Origin: Ottelia alismoides
Taxonomy: Eukaryota > Streptophyta > Magnoliopsida > Alismatales > Hydrocharitaceae
Assembly: GCA_037367405.1 (NCBI GenBank)
Contig: JAZKJV010011613.1
Coordinates: forward strand, 682,001 to 746,000
Direction of reading: 5' to 3'
Length of the DNA: 64,000 nt
Shown here: piece after piece, positions 1 through 12,584 of the stretch
How the letters are laid out: the number at the start of each line of letters is the position of its first letter
How positions within the stretch are numbered: the stretch's first letter is position 1
Notes under the pieces: model-generated
The model's input: only the letters and a program-made list of their open reading frames with translations
Databases searched by the model: none
Told to the model about the DNA's origin: nothing
Made by a program: the position numbers and the translations under genes

Positions 1-1267
1 CTCGGATACATATATCAACAATAGAATTATCCATGAACTCTTTCAAGGATAATGCGCTTTCTCCGCGAATACTTGAAGATAAGGACAGGGCGATTGTATT
101 GTTCCACGTATAATGACATGGATATTGAGATCACATCTCAAATCCAGATCTCGGGCCTCCCATAGATGCTTGATTAAATCAAGACCGTAAATCTAATCTT
201 CTCATTGAATCTGAATCACATTTAGATTAATGTCCAACATTTGGACTAAGATCAGATTACTTCTCTACTGAGAGGAGTCACTAAAATACAGACCCGTTTC
301 ATCACTCCCTAGGAATGGAAGCGTCATGGTTATACAACCGTATATGATCACATCACCCTCAGGTATTCCCAACACCTGTACATCCTGCATACTGGAAGAC
401 TCAGAATAAACCCGAAGTATTAGATCAACTTTACACTGTCTACTTCGTGGTTTTATCAGTAAGTTTCTCATTCCATCATTGGGAGTCGGTATTGATCATA
501 TACTTTCCAAAAGCATATATCATACCTAGGTCTTGATCATATACTTTCCAAAAGTATATATCAATCCTACAAATTCAGTCAAGCTTCCAAAGCGAGACGA
601 CCATGCGCATGGAATTTGATTCTTCCCAATATCTCATGAGTGAGCTCATGTCTTCCGGTTCAGTAACTGAACCTGTATGATCCCTTTGAGAGATCGTATT
701 ACTCATATGCCCTTATATGCACACCAGAGCGCCGGTGTATAGACCTTGATTAGGTCATCAACCTATTGGTCTGCCAAATGTACATACTTAGACATATAGT
801 AACACATCTGTCTCCGGTCAGAGGATGTGTGCCTGTATCGTGACAGCATACGATATAGGACTTTGGTTATCTCGATCTCGTTAAGTCAACTCTTTGACCT
901 AACTCATCTGACACCTCTGAATCTCTATTCCTATGCAGAGGACCTGCATCAAGAGGTTGGTCAGATATCAGCCTAAATGAGATAGGATTTCCATCTCCTA
1001 CTCAGGCTGGAGATCATCTCTTCGAAATCATTTGACGGTGCTTGATGAGTCCTCAATCTAACTCATTAGATATTCATCTAAGCACCAGCCTCTATGATTC
1101 AGTAATTGAATCAACAGCTGTATGATCATTAAGATGGCCATGGTACATAACCCTAATTGTACTAAGGGACCTATTATGCAAATTATGTACTCTTTATTTC
1201 AGATTAAGGAGTGAATTGCAATAACATTTATTGCATAATGGCTCGTCGTGGGCTCGCATGTCCAACA
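1..1267 (-). repeat. Copia 3' LTR, cut by window start
   Basis: Nearly the same sequence recurs at about 7955-9220, so this is the second LTR of the same minus-strand copia element. The LTR terminus is at 1267, where the minus strand reads TGTTGGACATGCGAGCCC. A polypurine tract lies directly next to it at 1268-1277. Because the element runs right to left, this is the 3' LTR. Only its U3-side half lies in the window. The short frames in it are present in both LTR copies and are not genes. Confidence 0.93.
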
Positions 1268-1277
1268 ATCTCCCACT
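1268..1277 (-). other. Polypurine tract of the copia element
   Basis: On the minus strand this reads AGTGGGAGAT and is followed at once by the LTR start TGTTGGAC. A GTGGGAGAT tract just before TGTTGG is common in plant copia elements. It would prime plus-strand DNA synthesis. Its place fixes the minus orientation of the element. Confidence 0.88.
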
Positions 1278-1689
1278 AGCCCAACGAGCCATTAATGGGC
1301 TAATCATTTAAACCCACACTCATGTGACAATCATAGGCTATTAAGAAAATAGCTAGGTAAGCTGATCAGTCACTCTGTTCCCAAGAGACTATGCCAAGTC
1401 CTTTTACGGTACTTGCATATCCCCAGTAACAGTGCTCGCATCTAATACGAATGTTGCATCTCATGTAACCAATACTCAATTTTGTTAAAGCTATTATAGG
1501 GTCCTTGACACTATAGCTTAATAATTGTTATAACCAGTATTTCCATAATCCTTATCAGAATACCTTTATCCCTGGAGATCACTATCTCTGTAGGTTTCCA
1601 AAGTTAAGACCTTTTAGATCATTATCTATAAAGTCTTAAGTACTTGGAGATAAGACTTTGATATCACTATCTCAAAAAATCTTATCATC

Positions 1690-1965
1690 TATTAAGATTT
1701 TGTTATTACTGCAATCAAGTGTTTTATTTCCATAGTGGGATTAGTAACAGTTTACTACTCCCACTGCATGGCAGACATCTGGTATTCGTACACATCCAGC
1801 ATACACTCAGCTTCTCATAACTGATGCACAAGTGCAAGCAGTTCTAGCATTCACTTTCTCAACTCTTTGAGGTGCTATCCCTTTAGATAGGTCAGTACCA
1901 TATCTCAAGGGAAGGAAGCCTTTCTTGGAATTTTCCAGAAATTGGAATAAGTCCAAGGTGCACTA
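1690..1965 (-). pseudogene. Copia pol remnant: RT C-terminal region and start of RNase H
   Basis: Reading the minus strand from about 1960 downward gives GFLPLRYGTDLSKG, close to the copia segment that follows the RT palm (GFLP-R-G--LSK). Further on, a run resembling the copia YASA-GS-MYA-LCTRPD motif appears as CASVMRS, a stop, VYAGCVRIPDVCHAVGVV. Stops and small shifts break the frame. Its order relative to the RT fragment at 2236-2640 is correct for copia pol read right to left. It is a decayed pseudogene; the exact limits are approximate. Confidence 0.8.
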
Positions 1966-2235
1966 CTAATGTGACGGTCCCAATATCCTCTTCTCTTTAC
2001 TTGTGAATGACTTCAGAACTAAGATCTAAGAGGTATCCTTGAGATCATATCTCGAGGTATGGGATTACCAGATTATAAAGCACTTATTATTATCATCCTT
2101 AGATAATTCCAAATGACTAGGATATTATCTATATTTAGCACGATGAACTCAATGGCACTCCCACTAAGCTTCACATGGTTCATCAAGATTTATCCGAAAT
2201 CATAACATTTATAATTTCATCAAATCTTATGTTCC

Positions 2236-2640
2236 AACTAGGAAGCTTATTTGAGTCCAAAGATGGAGTTCTTTAGCTTACACACCTTGCTTTCCTCAAC
2301 CATGAAGCCCTGGGGCTACTTCATATGAATATCCTCAAAGAGGTATTCATAGAGGAAAGCAATCTTGACTCACATCATGAAGAAGTCATAGTCAAGTTGT
2401 GTAGCTACAGTTAGCAATATTCTGATGGGTTAAAGCAAGGTCACTGGAGAGCAAGTCTCATCGCGAGCGATGTCTTCTCTTCGGTGTGTAGCTCATGACT
2501 ACGAACCGTTTTTTGAAGGTCTCTACCTTCTCATTAGGTTCCCTCTTTCTCTTGAAGATCCATTTACACCTTATTGGGTCGGACCCATATAGGTGGATCC
2601 TCGAGGGTCCATATACAACACTTGTATATGAAGTCTACAT
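2236..2640 (-). pseudogene. Copia pol remnant: reverse transcriptase N-terminal half
   Basis: The minus strand from about 2565 reads CKWIFKRKRE, the hallmark start of plant copia RT, then EKVETFKKRFVVMSYT where intact copies have a KARLVAKGYTQ-like run. Next come DETCSPVTLL, a stop, PIRILLTVATQLDYDF and VCKLKNSIFGLK, matching the order ETFSPVA, IRILL and KLKKSIYGLKQAS of the family. Just upstream (about 2580-2640) DFIYKCCIWTLEDPP matches the linker before RT. At least four in-frame stops and several frame changes are present, so the gene is dead. Some stops look like CAG or CAA changed to TAG or TAA, as expected from decay of methylated cytosines. Confidence 0.88.
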
Positions 2641-5600
2641 TAGACTTTTATTGCTAACATCCATCTTTCCATGTCATGATCCTCTGGAGCTTCATCACAT
2701 GAAGTCTAATCATTTTCACATGGAATACATCCTCAAACTCATTTGAAGAGGTATTAGTGTTTCATCTTTAATTGTCCTTTTAGTTTCCAATTTCAGGAGC
2801 CTCATTATCTTCTCAAGATTAAATGAAATCCTTCACTTCATTTTATCTCGATTCTTAAGAGAGTCATCATCTAAGAATCACATTCTCAGAGATGAGATCC
2901 TTTAAGAATCTCAAGGTCATAAAGTAGGTATACAATACCATCCTTTATTTTCCTAATGAAGTAGCACTCTCTAGTGCTAGAGTCCAGCTTAATCACATGG
3001 AACCTTATTAAGGGTATATAATGTAGTCTCTACCACATATATACACCTGGAAACTAAGAGATAATTATGCTAAGATTAATCATTGATCAAATCATGTCAT
3101 ACATGATCAATTGTATCTCCCTACAACTCTATTGAGCTAAGGTTCATCAGGAGGATTGAGAAAGGAATGATATTCACATCTCCATAAGGTATTCCTTGAA
3201 TTCATCTAATAGGTACAAGCTACCTTGGTTAGATCAAATTCATTTCATCTTCCTTCAAACTTTGGTTCTAAACCAAAATTGTGAAGTCTTTGAACATTTC
3301 AAAGTTTTCTAAGTGAAGAGAAGAAATCTCATATCACAAATAATCACTAATAGATATCACACATCCATAATGTTTATTCTGATATAGATGATTCACATAC
3401 ATCAATATGTATGAGATCTTGAATACCTTAACATCTTACACCTTTCCCAAAGAAGGGTGTATTGGATATTTTTACTTTGAATATAATATTCACAAGTATG
3501 TGAGATTTGAATCTTTAGACAATCTAAAGTTTCATGTCTTACTAGTCCATTGATTTCATCAACAGACATATGTCCAAAATTTGATGCCAGATCATTGTCA
3601 AATGATCTTTTATCCTCCTATTGATCTTTAAAGGTTTAATTTTCAGTATTAGAAATCTTAATGAACCATTCATTAATTTTCAAATTTAATAGAATCCACT
3701 AGATTTAAGATTACTATCTGAAATATCTCCATCATAACTCTTTATGATAGATTTATTACAGAATTCATGTTTATATCCAACAATTAGAAATAAATAATGA
3801 GTGTATTCTAATATCTAGGTCATAGAGACATTCTTTAAGATTAAGGGCTCCCACTGAAAATATGAAGTCTATTGATCCAATGGAAATTGTTGCAACACTT
3901 GCATCACTTTCAACATGGATGACCAATGAACCTTAAGATCAAATTTCTAATATTCTAATACATATGCAACCAATTACAAGTGTCATTAGAAGATTGAGAT
4001 ACAATTATTAGACTTTACCTTATCAAATAAGTAAGTCAATTTCAATGATTATATGTAGGTTATTCTGATGTATTATCCGATTCCTTTTCTAAGGATTCAA
4101 GATAGATTTGATAGTCATACTATCAACATATTGCAGTATTGGCATTCATCCAATTCTTTGGATGTCATGTGGAAGTCACAGAAGTACAATCAACTCTTTG
4201 ATTACACTTCTTGCTTGGGTCCAACCCATGATTCCACTGCGCTCCCTTTATCTATAAACAACCATTGCTTAAGACTAAGGATCTCTTATGTTAAATTCAA
4301 AAGAATTTAATGTAAGAGCATTTCGACATTTATACATGCTTCACCCAATTCATACAATATGAATATTATGAAGCTTCATGAATGACTAGAGTATAGACAG
4401 TAGAATGATGACACTCATCATCTACATCCATCTAAACTTTTAAAAACATAGGTTCAGGTAGGTACTCAAACAATTTGAATACATCATCTCTTATAGATCT
4501 ACCATTCTACATGATGCAGAGAACCATGTCATTCATGATTAAATGTCAAGAGCACATATGTATGCCAGAAAATCTTTATTGATTTTATAAGGATTATTTG
4601 ACAATTGCGGTCATCATCGACATGTCACTTCCAAAGTACATTCGATGAGATCAAGACTTATAGAGACATACAAACCCTAGGGTTTTAGTCTCATTGTCTA
4701 TTTAATTATCATTCCTCATTATTATGAGGAAACTTGCACATTGCAACCACATACATTATGTGTCCAATTGCAAGTATAATATCTGGATCAAGGGTTCAAT
4801 CCATGATATTCTACTGGTTTTTATTGAGTATAACATTGAGTGGGTTTAATGAAGAATTATCTGAAATAGGAAATTAGCATAAGGGTATATATTTATATAT
4901 ATACATGTTTTACTTTGATTTAGGAATTTTTATATCAAAGTTGTCTTGCCTTGTCAACACTGAAAGTTCATTCCCTTAATCACTTTCAATGTAAGAGATA
5001 TACTTACCATTATATCTCAAGCAAGATCTGGGATCTCCTTCCTTATCTTTGTTGCATCCCAATAATATGAGAACCTACAACTAGGATAAAAAGAAGCGGG
5101 AACACATTCCGCCTTGAAAGTCCAACTTGCATCTCCCAATTCGGTCTTTAACACCCGGGCCCACCACCCCTAAGGTGATGTTGACCCGTCATTAATTGAA
5201 CCAACCGTCAACAGGAGTACAACTCGCTATGCGCAATCCAATATCGCCCCAATAATATGAGGACCCGATATTGGGGTCACTATGCATACGTCCTTACTCT
5301 TTCGAGAAGCGACGAGCCCGATCCAAATGGATCATATGCAGGAGCTGTCACTTCGGACAGGCGTCTCCCACATATAATATCTGGTGACGAAACCCTTCGC
5401 CTTGATGGGAGACCATGGATGTCACTTATGTGATCCTCCATATCATATTCAAATTATAATTAATCATTATGAATCGCATTCATTACGATTAATTCTTCCA
5501 AGGGAAATAATAACTCTATTCATAATAGAGTGATTTTAATTGGATATAATTAACTTAATCATATTAAATTAATTTTTCAATCCAATTCAATCAACAAACT

Positions 5601-6559
5601 TGATTTACTTGAATATATGGTATTATCTCAAAATACGTATTAATTCGTATTTTAATAATTAGAAAAAAAACAACTTAATCCCTCGGACATTATCCCGGCC
5701 CTACCCGTCGTCATGGCCAGTACCGGCGGGAGTGGGACGGACCGCATACGTTGCAACCCGCTACCCCAGCGATCCCCGACTAGACACCATATCCACCTCG
5801 GGAAAGGATAATGCCAAATAGATTAATTTGTACTTGAGATGATCATCGGTTCTTAACCGAAATTATACCATATAGTAATCAAAACAATTTTGATTATAAG
5901 GAAATTTGCTAGACAAATTCCCAATCCTATTCAAGCAAGGAGTTTGATGATTGTGTTTCCAATTATGATCTAGATCATATCTAATCAACTAATTGGTTGA
6001 GGCCAAGTCAATTAAGGAAATAATCATCTTCCAATATTTCTTAAATATTTTCCATAATTATTTCTTGAAATTAACAATTAATTTCATTAATTGACAATCA
6101 CATAGTTCTTGATTAGGAAAGTAATTTCAGCAGTGACCCCTACTTACTAAAATTAGCATATCTCAATCAATTTAAATCCAAATTAAGCAAAGTAAGTATC
6201 TATAGTTTGCTAATTTGATTTATAACAGAATCTGTGTGATTTTCACGCATTTTGAGGCGTCTCTAAACAGTAATTAACACCTTAATTACGTTAAGATTCG
6301 CAGTTCTCGTAACAGTGAATACATGTTCATTAAAACAACCATATCTTGAGCATACGAAATCCGATTTACTCAGATCCTATGGTTTCCTTATTTAATGGGG
6401 AACAAAATTCAAGTGCTATTTTCGTGTTTAAACAATTTAAACAGGGCCGAAAAATACACTAAACAGATCTGCGAAATCAAATGCGATAAAAACTTTCGCG
6501 ACCTTAACGAACCCAAGTCGTCTTCGGTTAGCGAATCATATTCGAAACCATCGACCTAA

Positions 6560-6572
6560 GGCTCTGATACCA
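6560..6572 (-). other. Primer binding site, tRNA-iMet type
   Basis: The minus strand reads TGGTATCAGAGCC, complementary to the 3' end of plant initiator tRNA-Met, the usual copia primer. It lies two bases inside the 5' LTR boundary at 6575. It would prime minus-strand DNA synthesis. Confidence 0.95.
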
Positions 6573-6574
6573 CT

Positions 6575-9220
6575 TGAAGGATATGGTTAGATCCTCAAGC
6601 GCATCACGGAAGCGTGAGCATCGTATCGAATACGACGAGGAGCGACTAGTCGCACTAGTTGCTCGATGCAGTGGAATTTAAAAAATTTTCTCACGACGAA
6701 ACTACATGAACCAAGAACACTTCTCGGATCATTTCGTATAAACCACAAACAAGTAATAGGATTACCTCTTGAAGCGTGGTTGCGATCGAGTCTCTAAACG
6801 AAGAGACCTCATGTCTCAAGTCCGATCCGACGGAGGAGACGCCTGCGAGCGCGGGGATGAACCGTGTGCTTCTCGCAATCCATGTTGATGATCCAAGCGG
6901 CGAATCTCCTGATCTCGACACATGAGATCCGACGTCTTCTTCACGAGCGAGGCGCACTTAAGGAGACGGAAATCCATGAGAAGACGAACGGGCAGCATAA
7001 CGTCGATGTCGCGGCGATGGAGAACCTTTCTAGGTCATCCATGGTGGACGGCCACATGAGAGGGAGAGAGAGGGTTGTCGAGTAGAGAGAAAAGAGAGAG
7101 AGATGCTTCTCAAGCATTGTGTGTAAAATAGAGAGCATGGTATGCCTCTCTATTTATAGGGTTTTGGGATCCATGGATCTCAATCCATATAAAATCAATG
7201 GATGAGATTGATTTATGTCAATCCAATGGTCAAGATTGTCGTTGGTAAAACCAACAAATTTAGGTTAAAATATATTTGACAAAATCAAATATAAATTAGT
7301 CCTAAATCAAACCAATAAATAAGGAGAGAATATACATGGAGATTTCATCTCCATGTACCTTCCAAAGTGGACGGCCACGCATTCCTTATAGGAATGATGT
7401 GCCGCCCAAAGATTCCATGGAGATTGCAATCTCATGGAAATCCATGAGATTGCATCTCTCCTTGAAAATATCCTTTATTTATTTCCAACAACTTTTGTTG
7501 GCTTTTATTCTTCAAAAATAATTCACAATTATATTTGAGAATATTACAATCTTGCCATGGAAAAAATTGTGAATCATATTCACAACCCAAAACAACATAT
7601 AATTTACATTGTCAATTAATTACACAATGTGTATCCAATACACATAATAATTAATTAACACATATAAATTATAATTAGCTCTCTCTAATACATTATAAAT
7701 CACATTTATAATATATTATGAATAATTGGATATTACTATCCACATTATTCTTATCCATAATAATTAAATCACATTTAATTATATTGGATAACTTATTCTC
7801 ATGTGCTCAAATAATACGAATCACATTCACATTATTTACATCTTTGATAATCAAATCACATTTAATTATCTAAGATAACTCTCCTTATAATATGAATCAA
7901 ATTCATATTATTCATGATAATTAAATCACATTTAATTATCCATTTTCTCAATGCTCGGATACATATATCAACAATAGAATTATCCATGAACTCTTTCAAG
8001 GATAATGCGCTTTCTCCGCGAATATTTGGAGATAAGGACAGGGCGATTGTATTGTTCCACGTATAGTGACATGGATATTGAGATCAAATCTCAAATCCAG
8101 ATCTCGGGCCTCCCATAGATGCTTGATTAAATCAAGATCGCAAATCTAATCTTCTCATTGAATCTGAATCACATTCAGATTAATGTCCAACATTTGGACT
8201 AAGATCAGATTACTTCTCTACTGAGAGGAGTCACCAAAATCCAGACCCGTTTCATCACTCCCTAGGAATGGAAGCGTCATCGTTATACAACCGTTTATGA
8301 TCACATCACCCTCAGGTATTCCCAACACCTGTACATCCTGCATACTGGAAGACTCAGAATAAACCTGAAGTATTAGATCAACTTTACACTGGCTACTTCG
8401 TGGTTTTATCAGTAAGTTTCTCATTCGATTATTGGGAGTCGGTATTGATCATATACTATCCAAAAGCATATATCATACCTAGGTCTTGATCATATACTTT
8501 CCAAAAGTATATATCAATCCTACAAATTCAGTCAAGCTTCCAAAGCGAGACGACCATGCGCATGGAATTTGATTCATCCCAATATCTCATGAGTGAGCTC
8601 ATGTCTTTCGGTTCAGTAACTGAACCTGTATGATCCCTTTGAGAGATCGTATTACTCATATACCCTTATATGCACACCAGTGCGCCGGTGTATAGACCTT
8701 GATTAGGTCATCAACCTATTGGTCTGCCAAATGTACATACTTAGACATATAGTAACACATCTGTCTCCGGTCAGAGGATGTGTGCCTGTATCATGACAGC
8801 ATACGATATAGGATTTTGGTTATCTCGATCTCGTTAAGTCAACTCTTTTACCTAACTCATCTGACACCTTCGAATCTCTATTCCTATGCAGGGGACCTGC
8901 ATCAAGAGGTTGGTCAGATATCAGCCTAAATGAGATAGGATTTCAATCTCCTACTCAGGCTGGAGATCATCTCTTAGAAATCATTTGACGGTACTCGATG
9001 AGTCCTCAATCTAACTCATTAGATATTCATCTAAGCACCAGCCTCTATGATTCAATAATTGAATCAACAGTTGTATGATCATTAAGATGGCCATGGTACA
9101 TAACCCTAATTGTACTAAGGGACCTATTATGCAAATTATGTACTATTTATTTCAGATTAAGGAGTGAATTGCAATAACATTTATTGCATAATGGCTCGTC
9201 GTGGGCTCGCAAGTCCAACA
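6575..9220 (-). repeat. Copia 5' LTR, complete (2646 bp)
   Basis: The LTR starts on the minus strand at 9220 with TGTTGGACTTGCGAGCCC and ends at 6575 with CCTTCA next to the PBS. Its 7955-9220 part matches 1-1267. Related LTRs lie at 22612-24939 and 55445-57458. GA/CT-rich short repeats at about 7060-7105 fall just downstream of the predicted transcription start on the minus strand. Short frames in it (for example 6691-7138 and 8218-8424) are not supported as genes. Confidence 0.95.
7151..7158 (-). promoter_or_regulatory. Predicted TATA box of the copia LTR promoter
   Basis: TATAAATA on the minus strand, about 576 bp from the inner LTR end. The two related LTRs have TATAAAG (23178-23184) and TATAAAAG (56020-56027) at about 572 and 582 bp from their inner ends. 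A conserved spacing in three diverged copies supports this as the U3 promoter, with transcription towards the PBS and R-U5 of roughly 545 bp. Confidence 0.7.
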
Positions 9221-10084
9221 CATGGGGCATCTGGGACAAATTAGTAATCAAGGATCGTATTTGGTTGAGTCATCCGAGCGGGTAATATTTATTCAGAAAA
9301 GCATACCTCAATTCTTCCCAAGTAGTGACAACCTTCCCCAAGTAATTTAACCAATATAATGCTTTGTCCATCAGACTGAATGGGAAGGCGGTCATCTTCA
9401 CTACCTCCAATGGGATATTTGGGTAGTGTATTGTTACACATATGTGATCGAACTGCTGGAGGTTTACATAAGGTTCTTCATTAATATTTCCATGGAATAT
9501 TGGGAGAAGAGGCAAAATAGTTGTCTTAAGCTCAAAATGCCCATGAATCGCAGGGATTCGTATCCAAGAATTTGCATGTCCTGCCCCTGGATTATAAGAA
9601 TCCTTTAAGGTAAGCTTAGCCACAGGTTCTATCATAGGGTCTTCTCCTCCATTCCCACCTCCAGGATTTCTGTCCTCCTCTCTCCTATCTTCTCTTTTCT
9701 GTCTCAGCTCGAGAATCATATCTCTCAATGCAATCTGAAAGTCAGCGTGTTCTTTTAACTAGGCTTGAATAGACTGGATAGAGGCTAACATGGTGTTGTT
9801 GATCTCATTCTGCTCCGACACAGTTCCCTTTCCCCTTGGTGGCATCAAGTGTCTGGTGTCTAATTCTAAAAATATGCGTGACACTTGATTAGTCCTCAAA
9901 AATGATGGAGTCTCAGATACTAATTCGAGATTAGAGCCAACCTCAAATAGTAGGTTGACGGATGATGTAAGGGTGATGTGGAGAATGTGGAATATTCGGG
10001 AAGTGAGTCTCCTCGAATAGAAGGTGAACGGGTCGGGGTGTCGAATGAGTTCGCAAAGTTACGAGAAATAATCCGCTCTAACAT
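9221..10084 (-). pseudogene. Gypsy gag (Athila/Tat type), 5' part, broken by the copia insertion
   Basis: The minus strand from an ATG at 10084 begins MLERIISRNFAN and has a broken N-terminal part with stops. A second good stretch from about 9845 (MPPRGKGTVSEQNEINN) runs into the conserved gag core at 9630-9270: WIRIPAIHGHFELK, EEPYVNLQQFDHI, VKMTAFPFSLMDKALYWL, TTWEELRYAFLNKYYPLG. A TGA at about 9270 replaces an Arg codon kept in G2 (PLGRLNQ). The frame then continues LNQIRSLITNL until the copia LTR cuts it at 9220. Gag forms the virus-like particle. The rest of the element should lie left of the copia element, outside the window. Confidence 0.87.
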
Positions 10085-10385
10085 CTTCGAAATCAATAGG
10101 CATGATGAGAGAGCACGAAGATCAATGCAAGAGTGAAAATCAGTTAAGGCGCAAATTGCGTGGAAGGATCTCTATCACTAGCAATAAAATACAATACAAA
10201 CCCCCAGTTCCCCAACTCAACGCTATGTGAAGACCATGAAGGTGCGGTCAATCATCTTGTTAATTTTTAGAGTTTGGTGAGAAATCAATCTATCAGAGCA
10301 GTTAAGCAAGATGTTAGGGACCCAATGCTCCCAGGAGACTGTCGTAAAATAACAAGTAGTTTTTCCTAGCCAATATGGGTGTGGT
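10085..10385 (-). other. 5' leader of the gypsy element broken at 9220
   Basis: Noncoding stretch between the PBS at 10386-10403 and the gag start at 10084 on the minus strand. It is far shorter than the G1 leader (about 1.8 kb). No separate feature was recognised in it. Confidence 0.65.
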
Positions 10386-10403
10386 TCCTCGGCAACGGTG
10401 CCA
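10386..10403 (-). other. Primer binding site, tRNA-Asp type, two changes
   Basis: The minus strand reads TGGCACCGTTGCCGAGGA. It differs at two places from the G1 site TGGCGCCGTTGCCGGGGA, which fits tRNA-Asp, the usual Athila/Tat primer. Both changes are G to A, as expected from decay of methylated C on the other strand. Confidence 0.88.
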
Positions 10404-10406
10404 TTT

Positions 10407-12584
10407 TGTTGAGCGATAATCTCGAGAATTGGTTATTAATGATATAAATTTGTCGTTGCGATCCCCAAAACTCCCGACTCAAACAAACAATTTTTTTCTT
10501 TCTCAAGCAAATAATTACAAGAATAATGAAGCGAGAGGAGATTTTGCTTCTTATTTACCAGTATAGCTAACAAGATCGAACTCAGGGAGGCTACAAATCC
10601 CAAGGGTTATTCAATTAATCAAAAAATCAATTAAAAGAAAACTAAATTCTCAATGTACATTATGTTTGGTTTTTGTTTTGATTTTTTTTCTTTTTAAAAA
10701 AATCAATTTTTTAATTTTTTTTTTATTTTCAAGTTTTTAATGAATTTATTTTTTGCGTTTTTTTTAAAATTTTCATTAATATGATTTTTAAACCAAATTC
10801 ATGCACAAAAGAAATGATATTTTTTCTTTTTGGATTTTTCAAATATAACAAAAATGCTCAAAAAAATTCAAAAAAAATATTTTTGTGTTTCATGATTTTT
10901 TTACTATTTTTATAATTTTTCAGAGATTTTGAGATTTTTTAGGATTTTTAAAATGAAAAATAAGGGAAAATGTAAACATTGAATAAATGGGATTAATTCA
11001 CAATTTAAAGACATTAAATGAAATTAAAAATTATGAAAATTATTTTTATGAAAAACTAGAGGAAATTATCTACAAATAGAAACTCAAATCACATTTTTTT
11101 GATTTTTCTACAATTTTATATGAATTTTTTAAGATTTTTAGTATTTTGCAATTTTTGGATTTTATAAATAATTAAATGAGATAACAGAAAAGTAAATCTA
11201 CTCTAATTTTTTGAAATTTTCCAAATAATATTATAGTTTTTATGAATTTTCAAAAGTCAGGCAGAGATAATGATACTGTTTTTTATTTTTTTAAATTCCA
11301 AATAAAAATAAAATGCGATGAAATTTTTATACAATGAAATTAGTAGAACATATAGGGTCTTGAACTGTAATTTGCCCAAAAAATAGGGCAAAGAGCTTCT
11401 TCCTTCGTTTCATTACTTTTTAATGCCAAAAGGGAACCAATGGGGTCATCGCCCCTCTTCTTCTCCTCACCCAAGCACGGCGGTTGCCGCTCTCGGCGGT
11501 GAAGGGTGGTGTCAAGCGAGAGGTGTTGTGCGAGGGGCGGTGCTCTTGTGTGGCAGATTTGTGGCTAGCAGTCGCGATCTCCTTCGTGCTGGTGGCATGT
11601 CGCGGTGGGCGGAATGGGTGGCGACCTGCGGCGGGGCTGGTGCAAGTGGTAGGTGGATGGCGTTTGACGGAGGGGGGTCATCGGGCAGAGAACTGTGGGG
11701 GTCGGTTGTGATGGTGGCAGCGACTAGTCGACATGCTTTAGAGGTCGGCACAGGTCGGCGATGGCTACGCCGTTGGAACTATGCGGACGGGCCGAGGGAG
11801 GCAACACCCCCTGGCGTCGACGGTGAATCGGTAGTCGGGTGTCAATGGCAGCTTGCGTAGCTCCTGCGGAGGAGGGCGGCAGGGGACTGGCGCGGACGGG
11901 TCAAGTACTAGGACGCTTTGCGGGGCCTCGTGATGAACGACGGCGGAGGTGGCGGGTGGCGCCTGCTGCAACTACAGCAGGCAGCGCCTTCCCTCTTTTT
12001 ATTTTTTTAAAAAAACTTTTATTATTTTTTTATTTTTTAAATAGAAACTACAGACATCATTTTTTATATTTTTTATTTGTTTTTTATTTTTTGTAATATT
12101 TTTCTTTATTCATGCAAAACAGATGTTACAAATATATATATATATATATTTTTGTTTTTTTATTTCTAAAAAATTAGGACGCGAGCACGACAACTCAATC
12201 CCAAAATCAAAACGGGATACCTGAACAGGGATCCGGTAAAAAAATGAGGAATGAATCCTTGTCTCCGACCACCGTATGCGGTCGGAGTTGGAAGATTGCA
12301 TGAGTAGAATAAGAACGCGAATAGATCGAGATGTGAAGGTGAAAAATCAGATCGGGCGGCATGATGATGGATTCTAAAATCTAGAGATAAAAAATGACAA
12401 TGAAAAAAATGCGAAAAAATAAACTATGATTAATTTAGGTTAAAAATAAGAGAAGGAAAATGGATCTCACCTTAGGAGCAGATGAACGTCGTGATGGCAT
12501 CGACGAAGATCGCCTTGCTGTCACCGGACGGCTTGGAGGCTAGGCACCTTTCTGCGACAATATTGCTCTCGAAGATTCTGCTTC
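10407..12584 (-). repeat. Gypsy 5' LTR, truncated
   Basis: The inner end is at 10407, next to the PBS. Order from the inner end: AACTCAGGGAGGC-like motif near 10580, T/A-rich tract 10660-11380, GC-rich block 11420-11990, second AT tract and smaller GC block to 12584. The same order is seen in the LTRs at 15825-19582 and 57459-61272. The outer TG end is missing: at 12585 a plus-strand LTR start takes over. Overlapping frames in the GC-rich block on both strands (11423-12096) are composition artefacts. Confidence 0.75.

Larger units (their letters stand above)
1278..6559 (-). mobile_element. Internal region of the copia element, mostly decayed
   Basis: No frame longer than about 90 codons survives. 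RT sequence can be read at 2236-2640 and 1690-1965. The stretch where gag would be expected (about 4900-6400) gives no recognisable gag. It holds two GC-richer blocks, about 5030-5440 and 5690-5820, inside AT-rich DNA, with the phrase CCAATAATATGAG occurring twice (about 5060 and 5250). These blocks are unexplained. The PBS-proximal leader is about 5850-6559. The frame of 80 codons at 4068-4310 shows no family resemblance I can name. Confidence 0.7.
1..9220 (-). mobile_element. Ty1/copia LTR retrotransposon, degenerate, 3' end outside window
   Basis: The element runs right to left: 5' LTR 6575-9220, PBS 6560-6572, internal region 1268-6574 (about 5.3 kb), PPT 1268-1277, 3' LTR from 1267 to beyond the window. 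The right flank at 9221 falls inside a gypsy gag frame, so the element inserted into an older gypsy copy. The 5 bp after the LTR are CATGG; the matching TSD would lie left of the window. The superfamily is set by RT sequence at 2236-2640 and 1690-1965. The copia lineage is not assigned. The reading frame is broken by many stops and shifts, so the element cannot be autonomous. Confidence 0.92.

Noticed and set aside
11423..12096. Overlapping frames on both strands in a GC-rich block
   Set aside because: They lie in an LTR GC-rich block, overlap in several frames and resemble no protein family. Composition explains them.
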